Positions 35,501 through 50,500 of a stretch of DNA of 64,000 bases are shown here, one piece after another. Below the pieces are notes generated by a model. The model ran no database searches. It had not been told where the DNA came from and saw only the letters and a list, made by a program, of their open reading frames with translations. The stretch is from Mytilus edulis (Eukaryota > Mollusca > Bivalvia > Mytilida > Mytilidae): NCBI RefSeq assembly GCF_963676685.1, contig NC_092344.1, forward strand, positions 88,256,749 to 88,320,748, given 5' to 3'. The translations under genes were made by a program, and so were the position numbers. How positions within the stretch are numbered: the stretch's first letter is position 1; every line of letters starts with the position of its first letter.

Positions 35501-38500
35501 ATATGTGGTTCCTTCCACGTTTTGACATAGTTCATCAATACAATACATAATATACCAATAAAATGAAAAAATACAATATAGCACATGCAATAAAAATGTC
35601 CCCAATACATGAAAACTATCACCAAGTTAATACTAGTTAATTTCAACATGAAAACTATAATGTAATGTCACCCTAAACTCCATTCTAATAGCCAACACCC
35701 TAAATGGTAAATCAATATACCAAAGTCCGATTTGTTCCCTCTACCAGGTAAAAAATTAGCTTTTTTAGTAGGTAGGTAATGTAAACCCAACACCTCATCA
35801 ATAAATATATCTCCTTTGGGACATAAAAACGGCTAGTAAAACGCCGATCTCCACAAAGGTAAAATAATAGTACTATATGCCTTGTACATGTATACATAAG
35901 GACTTTCAATTATAGGCAAACTGGGGGAACATACCACCCATTTATACCTTCTGATCAATTAATCTATCTCCTTTGGTATATAAAAAACGGCTAGTAATAC
36001 GCCGATCTCCACAAAGGCAAATAATAGTAAAATATGCCTTACACTGCTGCATGTATACATAAGGACTTTCAATAATAGGCAAACTGGGGGAACATACCAC
36101 CCATTTAAACCTTGCCAATAGATAGTGAACGCATCAATAATAAGTCTCTAAAATGTAGACTGTTCACTCTTTGAACTAGTTTCTAACAATTTCTAGGTTA
36201 TTAACTTCACTTTAAAACTTTAGAAAACCGTTTAAAATGTAGCTTGATATTTAACTTTCGCTAACTACCACAGTGTGTTCTCGCGGTTGATTATCCGTTA
36301 GGGTCGTGAGTGTTGTAGTCCTTGCCAGTACTACCTATGTTTACTACTACATTTTGAGATTACTGTTGAATATTTATTCAGATCTATTTTTATACTGTAA
36401 ACTGTTACTTGTTTTTACACTTGTTATGTTTCACATTTTGTGATAATAAAGTATGTAAAACTGATTGAAATTAGAGTCTCATTGCCAATATCATTCGTCT
36501 CAGTACAACAAGGAAGAACCAGTCTGTTTGCACATAACACAAAAGTACATCACTTGTCGCATCCGTCGTCAGTCTGTCAGTCTGTAGTTGTGGCAATATC
36601 AGACACTTTAGTAGTCAGCAGGGTTTGGTGACGCATAGCCGCCCGACCCTCCTGTTACAACACATTGAATGTACATTCCAATACCTGGAGTAAAATACAG
36701 GTAATCGATGGTTATGATCACTAACAAACCAATTAATTTCATGAGGACCCAAACAGGGATTCCAAATATTCAAAAATATGTACTGCATAACGGCAGTCAT
36801 CAGTATTTATGATAAGACTTATATAGTCTGCAATTTCATTCTTTGCCCTAGGTATCCATTCAACCTCTACGAACAAGTGTGCTTCAAACAAGTCACAAAA
36901 ATGGCATATGCAAAATCTTGCAAATAAGGCTTCATACTGCCCTTATATGAACAATGGAAACAAAGTTTTGGTTATCCATAAACCATTAATCGTTTATCTC
37001 TCATAAAATCTGCCAAAGAAGCCTTATACATTTAACAGCCGTAAGTTCTTTCCAAGTAGAACTATGGTGTACATCGTATTCATGACACATACCATGAGCA
37101 ATATTCTTAGGATTTTCTACTGAACATCCACTATATCCAGTTCCACTGGTATCACTATAAACATAGTGTGACACGAAAAATTGGATACAAAATGTTAGAA
37201 TTAACACATTTAAAATTTACCAGCCAGAGTATAAGCTGCTCTTAACTTTGAACTGAAAGTCCAATATTAGATTCGAAGAATAGGCTGATTTAACATCAAT
37301 ACTAATGATTCAATCATAATATAAGCCACATTCCTATGACAAATATACGACATGGATATAATCTGACCAACGGAAGCTACAGTTCTCCCATAAAATGACC
37401 TAAATATCCTGAAGATACTATAACTTGTTTTATGGAATCAAACAGTTATGACAGTCTCTCAACTGGTATGCTTAAGATAGCTTTGTTTGTATCAATGAAA
37501 TAACCAAATATATCAATGTATAACTGGGAGACCAAATGGACACAACCACTTTGGTCAATAAGGTCTTGTTTACCTCATGTGACAATATCTGTACACACGC
37601 TAATATCAGAATCTGTGCCAAATCCATAATCTATATACATAAAAATTTCTTTTCATTCACCTCAATTTAATAGTGGTCAAGTAACTTTAGTAAATATATA
37701 ATAAGCAGAACTTTATCCAAAAAGGGGGAACGAGAATAAAAATATATGAACTTTCATCCAAGGATTTGTAGTCTCAACTATTATACCTTGTCATATGTCC
37801 AGTAAAGATAATCAGAATGGAGATCGTATATGCCTATATGGTAATAAGCTGAATGTAAAACTTAAAACAATAAAATTCTGTTAATTAGATTGCATAGCTA
37901 CCAAGATATCTTCAAATTATACAAAGGTGTTTTCCATAGATGTAAATTGACATGACCTATATCTAAAATTATAACTTTCATTGTCATTGTTTAGAACAGA
38001 GGTAGCAAGTGAATTAGCAAACCAATGGTTTATCATCAGTACATGAATAATAATGTCCTCTAAACAAAAAATCTTAAATAGCTTCTAAAACAAAATTATC
38101 ACTGTATGTTGTTTTGTAAACAAAACGGACAGCCGTGTAGTATAAAATGTATTTTATAAGCGTGTAAAATGGTATCGGTAATGAAATCATGACAACCAAT
38201 GTTATACCAAAAATCAATATGTCGCTATAATCTATCTCTGACGATAATTTTAGACTGACCTTGATCATATTCAAAATAGTCGTGTGTGAGAAAGTGTGCA
38301 CTCGATTGACTACCAATAGAAATATTTAAATACTCATCTTATATAAATAATTCCGTATCTGGCCTATCGACTGCTTTCCGGTTGAATAGGCATCTATTCC
38401 TCAAATATTGGTTATCCATAACCATAGCAGGCTCCTTCCTGAAACTTAGACTGACTTCCGCTCGTGCTGGACATGTTGCAATAAAACGAGATTTTCAAAG

Positions 38501-41500
38501 GCATATACAACCGGGATGAGGTTCTCGAAAGGGCTTCTGTTGAAATTTTAATTGTTGTTTACTAGTGCTGAAAATTTCCTGTTGTGAAACACCATGCAGG
38601 AGTAATGTAATCAAGTAATGGAGAATTTGGGTCCATTGTCAAATTCAAGATAGGCAGTGTACCAAGAAAATTCGACTGCTCAGATTGACGATGTCGTGCT
38701 GAATGATTACATAGGCAATAAAATACCGCGAAAATAATTTTGAAGCGGGAAAACAAATACGCCCTCTATGCTACATATGATGAAACACCCAGGAGAAATT
38801 AATTTCATTCTAATGCACTGCCCGTTTAAACGAATGAAATTATAATTTCACTACTGTCCAATGTTAGACGAAAGGTTAAGGGCTAACAAACATGTTAACC
38901 TTGCCACAATCTCTATGTACTTTACTGAAGTCAGAAACATGTAATATAGTGGTTGTCTTTATTGGTCATCTGTTAAATTGATTTTTAGCTGACCTGGACT
39001 AAAAGGCCAAGTGAGCATTTCTCATCACATGGCGTCCGTCGTCCGTCGTCGTCGTCCGTTGTCGTTAACTTTTAAAAAAATCTCCTTTGAAACTACTTTG
39101 CCAAATTTAACCATACTTGGCCAGAATCATCATTGGGGTATCTAGTTTTAAAAATGTCTCCTGTGACCAGGCTAACCAACCAAGATGGCAGCCATGGCTT
39201 AAAATATAACATAGGGGTAAAATGTAGATTTTGGCTTATAACTCTGAAACTGAAGCATTTAGAGCAAATATGACATGGAGGTTAAATTGTTTATCAAGTC
39301 AAGATCTATCTGCCCTGAAATTTTCAGATGAATCGGACAACCGATTGTTGGGTTGCTGCACCTGAATTGGCAATTTTAAGGAAATTTTGACGTTTTTGGT
39401 TATTATCTTGAATATTATTATAGATAGAGATAAACTGTAAACAGCAATAATGTTCAGAAAAGTAAGATCTACAAATAAGTCAACATGAACAAAATGGTCA
39501 GTTGACCCCTTAAGGAGTTATTGCCCTTTACAGTCAATTTTTAACAATTTTTATAAACTTGGTAAATTTTTGTAAATTTTATCAAAATAAGTTACTCTGT
39601 AACTAATGGGCCAAGTTCATTAAAGATAGAGATAATTGTAAGTAGCAAGAATGTTCAGTAAAGTAAGATCTATAAACACATCACCATCACCAAAACACAA
39701 TTTTATCATTAATCCATCTGTGTCTTTTGTTTAATATGCACATAGACCAAGGTGAGCGACACAGGCTTTTACGACCCTCTAGTTCGTTTATTCTTTTGTC
39801 AGAAATTAGGCCGTTGGTTTTCTCTCTTTTTTTCTTCTTCTTATTCACATTTTGAACTGACTCCAATGGCATACTTCAAGGGTTTTGCAGGTTTCTGAAG
39901 GTAGATCGATTGGTAACTAGTACCTATATAGTCAATGAACTGTCAATAACAAAGTTAAGGGACGAATTAAGTATAATTGCAAGGCAATATTCATACATTT
40001 ACACATAGTTCAAGTCAGCAAGTATTTAATGATTTTATTTCTGTATAGGTGAACACGAAAAGGCTTTAAAAGACGCAGAGAGATGTGTTGTACTTGACAG
40101 CAGAAACCCCGTATGTAGAAATTCAACTTTTATTACATGAATCTAGTTATAAATTTAAAATAATTCTTATTATTTCATATCGGTTAAGAATATTAAGCTT
40201 ATCTTATTGGATAAAAAGAGGCCACATGACATTCTTTATTCTTCAGTAATAAGTTCCATCGGTCATTAACAGAACAAAACAGACCGGAAAACCGGTCGTT
40301 AACACCCTTTTACATGATAATGACCGGTGGGGCGTGGTTTGTCTGTTTGAGTGACGTTCCGTAATTAAACGCAACGCTATTCAGACGTGTTTACAGTTTA
40401 CAGTTAGGAAATGGAAGACACGTTTGCTAGTGCAGACAACTCTAATGACCGTTTTGCTACTGATGAAATTATAGTAAACTTTATTTTTGTATTTTAAATA
40501 TTGAAGTGACTTATATAGATATATAGAATGAAATTCAAAACAGTGTGGCTGTGGCCATTGATTGACACATTAAATTCATCCATTGACTGGGACAATTTAA
40601 GTGAACGTTTGTATGTAACGGCCATTGCTCACTGTGTATTTTTTAAAGACACTTAAACTATGGGGTCACCAAAGGTTCTCAACACCTTAATAAAGTAATT
40701 CGAAAAAATTAATCAGAAATAACACGATGGTTTGATTTATATCAATTATATAAATCAAAACATAAAGGTTATTCCTGATTAATTTTTCGAATTATTTTAT
40801 AATTAAAGGCGTTAAGAAACCTTTGGTGACCCCACAGTTTAAATGTCTATCGTAGGTACGTCTTGAACAGTGGTCCTTACAGACAAACGTTCACGTAAAT
40901 TGTCCCAGTCAATGGATGAATTTAATGTGTCGATCAATGGCCACAGCCACACTGTTTTGAATTTCATTCTAAATTTATGACCGGTCTTTACTCTTTCACA
41001 AAGAAATCGTACATTATCTATAGGTTACTTTCAACAATTTGAATTCAAAAATTCTTTTTAAAACATAGTTTCTCAATGAAATAAACATAATAGTTATTGA
41101 AAACTGGTCATTATCGTGATATATGAACAGCCCGTAGGACGATGGTATTGACTGCGACAGCGATAATGGCCTCGCCTTTGGCTCGGTCATTATCGCTGTC
41201 TCAGTCAATACCACTGTCCTGTGGGCAGTCCATATATCACGATAATGACCAGTTTTCAATAAATATTATGTAAATAAAACAAGTGTTGACACATATCAGT
41301 GTGGATAGTATGTTTAAATGTTTGACAGTGTTTCTGACAAAAATGCAAATGGTATGTAAGAATCCTATGTATGTGTAAACTATGTTCTTCCTACATAGTT
41401 CTATCTATGTCCGCTGTGATGGGCATTTCTCTTTTTTACTTTTATCAAGAACGCTAAAAAACATCTTGGATAACTTTTCATAAGGGAGTTTGAACCTAAA

Positions 41501-44500
41501 GTTTCTTGTTAATTTCTTAATTCAATTATTTAAAAGAATCAGTTTAGTTAAGATCAGTAGTGATGTCTGACATTAAACTGTACTCAGAAAATAGTGAACA
41601 GTCCAACCATGTTTCTAGTAAATCTTTACCCCGCCATTTTTCTGCAGATAACCTTTGTTTCTGATAGATTGTCTTTGAAATTGTCTATTGTCAAAGAAAC
41701 AAACGCATTTCCTTCAATTTTCATACTTAAGAATTTTAATTGATGAAGACAAGAAATTTTTCAATTCACGTATTTCATAACTTAAAGCATTTCGATAATG
41801 ATTTTGGACCTAAACATACCAACGGTAATAGTTATGAATTTCAAGTGATTAAGTTGTTACACATCAATGAACCAACAACAGACAGAACCAGAACAACAAT
41901 AAGCTACCTAGATGGATGGAAGCTCTCAATCGTCCCGACATTTTATTAAAAAAAAATGTAAATATTTTAACAGGAACTATAAACCCGATCTACTGCTATC
42001 AACACACAAAATTAAAAAAACACAAAATTAAACATATTACGTAAGACAAACCGTCCCCATGCCTGTAGTGCATGCCCATATATTATTGCAGTTATGTTTT
42101 TGTGCTTGTAAGAGAGCTGTTTACATATTCAATCATCTTTCTTGAAGAGCTGTCTCCTTGGCAATTATACCTCACCTTCTGTTTTTTATGAACGACGAAG
42201 TTCCTGACTTAGAGCATAACGACAATCACGTAAGTATGCAAACATATGTTTAATAAGCCACGTTTTGATTTCCAATTCCTACACTTTTATATCATTTCCT
42301 TATAGGACTTGTATTGTATCCGAGCTTTGGTCAAGAGTACAATGGACAAGGACAGTTCGGTAAGTTATGAGACAACCAGCTCTTTTATAATGTTTCCGAA
42401 TATTGTAGTACTGTTAAAACTCGATTGTTGTCAATTAACTTACTATTTAAAGCTCAAATATATCTTATCTATATGAGAAACAATGAATTTACCAATACAT
42501 TGAGAAGTCCCATGTTTTATTGTATTAACACGACAGAGGACAGCTAGACATATATGAGAGTATTAAAACCCCTTATTCAAAGATCGGTGTATTTAAACAC
42601 GATCTTAAATGTACTGTTACAGCATTTTATAAGAAGTCAAAGAAGGTTAATTAATTTGAACCCAGTTTCACATTTTTTTCATGCATAGACCAACTTCAAA
42701 CGGAACTCATCAATATGCCCAAAATGAGGACAAAAATAAAAAAACCCTCAACTTTAAACAACAAACAAAAAACAACCTATAGGGCATACATGTATATGGT
42801 ATTTAACAACTGGCTAGTGCCTATACCATATGTCAAACTTTGAATAGAGTCAGCTGAAATAATTAAATGATTGTGTAAACAACAATGATCCTCTATTCCG
42901 ACTATGTTTTCAAATATAGTGCATGTGCTATGGCGATTTAATTTAAAGTGTAACTATATGTACTTTAATGCTGATATTTTGACATAGTGTATGTGCTCTG
43001 TCGGTTATTTTCCATGGCTATGTTATGTCGGAGTTATATTGTATGTCCTGGGACAGGCTGTTTTTAACCTATTACATGTGCTATGTCGGCATCAATTCCA
43101 CATATGTATTTTTATGGTTTCAGTAATTTCACATCATGTATGAGCTAGGACTTTTCTAATTTGCTTATATGCTATGTCTGCTTTAATTCGTTGTAGACAT
43201 ATAAAGGAAATGGGAGAAGAAGGGATCTTAATTTCATGCCAGATCTTGACATTGCATTGAAACTCAATTCAAAACATAAGTGTGCTTTGGTTCTACGCTC
43301 TGCTATGGTAAGCATTGTTACAGATATTAATCATGTATATTAATAACGTAATTAATGATTTACCGATTTATTGTAACAATGACATTTTAATGTATTTTTT
43401 TTAAAGTTTCGACAACATAAGTAGTTTATGTAATGTTTGAAAACAACACAGAAAGGTCATTATTTGTAGGATACATATACAATGCGTTTTCACTTGAGAA
43501 GTTGGTATACAGTATTACTGATGTCTGCATGATCATTTGATATATTTAATAGCACGTGATTGATTGCCGTAGTTTGATTTAAAATAATGAAGTTTATATT
43601 TAGAAGTTAAACACGAACTGTTCTCTTTATTTTTTTATTTAAGGAGATGGGATATAATTATTTTAAATGCGAACTATCCACCAGAGCCCAAACGACACGG
43701 ACTTACACAAAAATAGGTGATCGAACGGTATTCAACAATGAGTAAACCTCATAATAAGCTATAAAAGGACAAGAGACGATAAGCTCTGAAATAATTAAAA
43801 GAAAAACAAAACTACAGCCTGATTATCACAAAACAATGAACAAAAAAACAGATATAACAAACAGAAAACAACGAGAATCATTGAATTAAAAGCGCCTGAC
43901 TTAGGACAAACACACATGGCGAGGTTAGACATGAGGGCCCAACTCCCCCCTCACCTGCTACAGTGTTGTAACATCACAAATAAGAACATAAGTTGCTATT
44001 AATCAGCGGGGCATTGCTTGACTCGTGACTAAGATTGGTACGAAGAACAAAACCAACTATCTTAAAGACAAACACCCTATCTAAGAGTACTGGCAGTTAC
44101 TCAAAGCATGTTCAAAATCATTAAAAGTAATAATTGTGCAGACTATTAACAGCTATCGTTACGGCAGGTGCAAGTGGTTTAACAGATCAAAATATGATGT
44201 ACAAGTTGTCAAATCAATTGCATTTTAATGGCATTCAGAAAGCCAGACATAAATTCGCCGTACACGTTAGTACCAATAGTCGGCCATAGGTAAATGGAAA
44301 ACCAGTTTGTCGATGAAATCCTTGATGTACTTTCGAAAGTTGTTGTTTCAGTATGTTGAAAAGAACTTATTTAGCCAATTGTTGTAGTTTTGTAAGAGCC
44401 ATTTCACATTTTTTGTCGAACATTGTAGACAAAGTATGGATTGGGTCAGGTGAGTGCTTTGCAGGTTTTTATGACTGACGTCTAGTATAAATAAATGTGT

Positions 44501-47500
44501 TGCATATATCTGTAGTGTTATCTGACTTTCAAAAGCTTTTTCTCGAGATGATTTTTTTAAATTTTATTTGCTTTTATTGAGGCGTATTGTTTGGTTTGTG
44601 AGTGTTTTGCTTGCATTGTAAACGTTGTCTGTAGTTTTGTTTTTTTATGTGTTGTTAGTTGGAAGAACAGTCCATTGCTGCCCGAGGTGTATGTATAGTG
44701 TTGTTTACGTTATAACGAATTTTAACATTCACATATGCATTTTGTTTATAATTTACTAAACCCTTAAATATACTAACTAAACTTACTATATAACAAAACT
44801 AAATTGTTTTTTATCAATCGTTTACTCAATGAAAAAACGGGAAGTTCTACGTACACTGATTACAACAAAATTATATTCAATTTTTGAAATCAAAATTCTT
44901 TTACAAATGATATTACATAATAATATTTAACTATATATAACTACTTATAAAATGTTTGCAGTTTTTATCTGTTGTTTTTTTCATGCCTAGATCCCCCCTT
45001 TTTGAACGATCAGTTAACCTGTTTGTGTAAAACAACAGAGGGGACATATTAGTTGTAATCCGAGTTTGTTTGTTTTTTGTTTTTTGTTGTTGTTTTTTTT
45101 CTTTTTCTAACTCACTTAAAATTGTCAAAATGTTAATTTTCATTATATAAAAAACTTTACTATAACTAAATATTTCCAATTTTTCTGTTTAATTATTCGT
45201 AAATTCACGTTTTCAAATTCTATTCCCCTTACGTTTTCCAGTTCCAAAATTGCACACTCACAGTATTAACTTGCTTGCTATTCTAGTGATTTATTTATCC
45301 TTTTAACTATTATTTGATGCACATAAAAATATATTTATAGTATTTTAGGGCAAGAGCATTCACAATTATTGATATCATAAGGGTAGCTACAAGAACGAGC
45401 ATATCGTATTACTAAACGTTCTGTCTTTCCGTTGGAGTTGGCTGTAAAAGCGGTGATCATGTGCATATTTCAACACGAAGCGCTTCTTACAAAATGTGCT
45501 ATAGGAACAGCTTTAAGATCCAAAAAAATTACCAATAGAATTCTTGAATAGTAAGCCATAAAAGGCACCGACATGACAAAATTTGAAAAACAATACTCGT
45601 CAGAGTGAGAGAGAGCGATACAGAGAGATGTATTACAGTATGTTAGAGAAAAAGAGTTATCAAATGAGAGAGTGATAATTATATCTGTATATCGGTATAT
45701 TTTAAAAGTATGTCACAGATAAATTCAGATTTTTAAATTATTCATTTTATTCGAAATAGACAATACCAGTTTTCCAGATAGAGACGGATCAATGCAGAAA
45801 TATTACGACTTTTACTCACCCTGCAATACTGGAATTTTATGACAAGTAAGTTATTTTGCTTAATCTAACAAACGAAGGCAAACTAAATTGTTGTTCAATT
45901 GTTAATGCTTACTTTAGATAACCTTTTCAGTTTTATCTAGTGATTGTAGACAATTGTTGTCAATGCTTTAAAATTTAGTTATGCATTCATAATTCTTACA
46001 CGGATTTCGAGTTAAGGAATAGCTACTGATTTGTACATAATGTCACGATCACATGACAGATTGTGTCTATGGGGTTTTAGACACAACAATTTTTTTATGA
46101 TATGTTGGCTAAATAGGGAATACAAGACGAACCCATACATATGTGTTTCAATACCATGGAGTGATTTCCATTTTCAATATTCTCGACATATTTGTATGAT
46201 ATTTTATATTAATCTTTTCCACTATTAAAGGGAACTATTTTCTTTTTCTTTTTTCAGATACTTGTACCCTTTAAGTGTTCCACATACAATAATTTCGATA
46301 AACCTTACACCAGATAAACCAAGCAAGAAAAAGCTAGGTATGGCAATACAAAATAATTCAATAGAACACACAATCGCTTTCGCGGGACTCATGAAAGTAT
46401 GAAAGAAAAGAACATAATTCAATTTTGATTATCTTGGTATTTAAAAGAGATATAATAATATGCCAAAGAGAAATCTTTTCCTCTTTTACAATTGACTGTT
46501 TTGATGTGCATGTGTTTAATGTGTTTACTAAAAAGAAAAATCACAAAAATATCGAACTAAAAAGGAAAGTCCTTATTTAAATGGCACAATCAAAAGCTCA
46601 AACATATAAGTGCATAGGAATGTCCTGTTGAATTTTTAAAGTTAAAAAAATGTGAAACTCTCTCTGCTCTTTACAAAAGATTTGCAACAACTCTTTTAGG
46701 GGTCCGTAGTTTGCCTGTTGCAGGGCTTTAATTTTGCTGCATTCTAAATTAGCCACTCATCAAGTGGCACATCTACGTTCCCCACCCTACACCCTTGTCG
46801 AAATTTTTGCAAGACCTAGTGACATATTTGATTAATTTAGGGTTTTCTCTTGAATATTTATGACATATTTGAACATAACTTTAAAATTGACCAAAAATAT
46901 CAATCAATTAATAAACTGCCTTAATGAAGAATATAAGGAATTGAACTTGTCATTTCCTAGAATTTGACAGAATTTTTCAAATGCAAAATAACAAATATAC
47001 CGAACTCCAAAGAAAACTCTTTACGGAAAGTCCAGAAGCCAATGGCAAAATCAAAAGCTCAAGCACATTAAACACATAGACCATATGTATCTCTTATTTT
47101 CAAATGTGAAATCAAAAGATATACTCTCAGACGGGTAATTTTTTAACTTTTATTATTAGAATGCAAACAACTACAAGAATATAACAGATTACCCAATGCA
47201 AATTCTCCAAACGAACACGAAATATCTGTACAGCAGCCTCCCTTTAGATGTGGAACACCAAAAGGTACAAGCAGTGATCGCTCGTCAGTTAGACGAAGAC
47301 ATGACTATGCTAAAGCAATTCAGAAGTTTATGTCCCGACCGAAAACAGCTTCCGATTACTTTGGTAAGAATTGCTTTTAAGATATCTTAAACCAATAATT
47401 ATTTGATTGTTTGAAGATGATTACGAACTGCCTTTGTTTATTTTTTCATATCTTAACTGTTATTGAATTGGTACATTACTAGTAAACAGCATTTTCTTAT

Positions 47501-50500
47501 CTGTCATAATTTAAACAATTGCTATACAGAGCATTCGTAAATATAGATAAGTAAAATAACAAGAAGATGAGCCACGGTTGTTTATAGCACAAATATCCAC
47601 CAAAGTCCGAAGGTTATGATGTAAACAACTGTAGATTGCAGTACTGCCTTCAACAGTGAGTAAAACCTATAATCCTATAATAAGCATTAAAAGGCATGAC
47701 AAAATGTGAAACAAAACAAAACAGAAAACAAACGGTTTTATTTCTATTAAAAAAAACTCCCTTATCCTTGGACAATGTTTTTACAAATACAGTTGGGAAG
47801 GCGTGTCACATCAGATCGACACAAACCACGATAAAATAAACAAGCAAAACCCCATTAACCCACAAAATACCGTAAATGTTTGGAAAGAGTTTCCGGAATC
47901 AACTTAACTGTCTACAATTTATCCAACCTTCAAATGAGTTTTTATTTTACGAGTATCATTTTTTTCATAAAATAATACTTTATTGCATTATATGATAGTG
48001 AGTTCTTCCTTCATATCACTATTATTAAAAAAAAACTTTTCGTTTTATTTACAGCTCAGTTAGAACGTGGAATGAAACTTAAAGCACAAAAAGAGGAAAT
48101 AGAAAGCAGACGCGCAATTTCGGCGGGAACCTGTAGGCAACAAATAGACTCAAAACTTTTACCAAAGACTTCAAATTTATCTCAATCTGTATCAACTTTA
48201 CATTCACCAACAAGAACGTACGAGCAAAAAGAGAACATATCACCTTCTACTCAGCCTTCGCCATCTAGTCATAATCGTGTGTCGATGTGTTCAAAACTTC
48301 AGAATGTTTTCAAAAAACCTGGCACTGCTACAACGCATAAGACTGAAACCAGTATATCAACCAAGACGTCCGAATTTATTGTTCCAACGCCGGAGACTTA
48401 TTCGATACCTGTATGTTATTTTATGTCAATTATTAATTGTTCTAACTGTCTTGTGCAGTGTAGAATAAAAACACCTTTTTTTCAAGGGAATACAATCAAA
48501 CAATTTTTAAAACCATCCGTCATTCATTTTCTGGGAGATTTTAAAAACAACGATTTATTTGGAGTTATTCCGTCTTGTCCTCTCTAAGTAAAAGTCAAAT
48601 TCTTCTTTTTGTCTAAAGGATTCTTGTGTCCGTCTTATTTCAGAATCTCGAGGATCTTAGTGGTTGTCTTTAATTACAACTTACCGTGGGTGTTTGTATT
48701 AAGATTAATTTATTATGAATACAAGTACTCCAATATAATTTGTTCAAGGTGTGTAACTTTTTCAACTTTTTATTTAAAAAAAAATAGCATGTTATCGTAT
48801 CACATGCGTATAAGCAGTTCTTTGGTTGATAGTCGTATATGATTACATATTGATGAACAGTCAAATCTTAAAATAATGTCAAAGGATGAGTTTTAGGTCC
48901 GATTACACAGTTATTTCGAAGTGCATTTCTTTTAGACAATAAATGAAAATAAAAAAAAATCCACCTGCTTTTTTTTAATAATAATTTAACAGTGTGTTGT
49001 ACTACATTTGAGAAAATTGTATCAAATTATGGAAAACTTTATCGGGTCTAACTTTGGCATCAGGGTACTCCTGAGCAGGTGTGTCTGTGAATCTGTTGAT
49101 TCGAAAATGCAGAATACCTTTGAAAAGTAAATGAGTTGTAATGCAGGTTTTAGATCAAATCCACAGTGGGCATGCATATTCTCAAAATATTGACAAATTT
49201 CTGTGTTAATGGGATAAATAAATATGGACTTATTCTGTGTTAAGGGGGTAAAGAAATCTTTTGACAGCTTCTGGAGTGCTATTTTTTTTTACCTTTTTCA
49301 GCTGGACCACTACTTTACTTTAAAAATTCATGACCATAATTCATTAACACTGAAAATTCACCTCATACTCGCTATTTTAGTCATTAAACATGAAGAAATA
49401 CATTTGAAAGGGGTATACAAAAAAATTTGGTATGCAAAACACTGTCTACACTAGGGACTATATTCGTGGATAACGAAAATGAGACAACGAAAATGGACAA
49501 CGAAAAGTAAAGGACGATTACTGCTGACGATTACTGTGCACTCTGACCTAATATTGAGATATTTATTTACAGGTATTCCAACCAGTCAACATCAGAGAAG
49601 CTCCTCGTATGTACTACAAGTAAGTATTCAACTTTAAGAATTTTTATCATGAAGCTGTTCACACAAATGATAACGAAAATATAAGTGAACGAATAATTAA
49701 TTCCAAAGATCATTCTTGTGAATTTCTGACAATCAGTTGTTTTTATTTTGGGGGATTTTTGCTTTACAAATCTGGGTGTTATGTCAGTGACCAGTTCAGT
49801 TTTTTCTTTTCTTTAACTCTTTAAAACATTTGACAACTTTATTTGCTATTTATATGACTTTGTATCTTTTGCATTTTCTCTTATTCGAACATTTATGTCT
49901 TTTTAAAGATTTCATAGTCATATCGTTCGTTGCAAACAAACTCATCATAGATACCAGGATTTAAAATTTGTAATTGTGCCAGAAGCGCGTTTCGTTTGCA
50001 AATGACTCATCAGTGACAATCGAAACAGATAAAGTACAAGGTTGAACAGCATTGAGGACCAACAAATCTAAAACAGCTATGTATAGTGCTACTAATTGAT
50101 TGGTTTTAAAAACGATACATTTTCGTTCATCACGCCCACTGACTGGTTTTTATTACCAACCAATAGGGAATCTCAACGCCAACACTATCTGGTCGTTCCA
50201 TCATCTAAAAATACACTTTTAAGAGTACATACATGAACGTGTTTCCTTTATTGATCTACATTTACAACTAAAAAAAAGGTTACCAACAAACCTATTTATT
50301 GAAATAGAGTAAAACAAATCCCGATTAAAATTACAATTCTGGTATGATGGTAGCTATGACTATAAAATTGAGAAAGGAAATGGTGAATATGTCAAAGCGA
50401 CAACCACCCGACCATAGAGCAAACAACAGCCGAAGGCAACCAATGGGTCTTCAATGTAGCGAGAATTCCCGCACCCGTAGGTGTCCTTCAGCTGGCCCCT

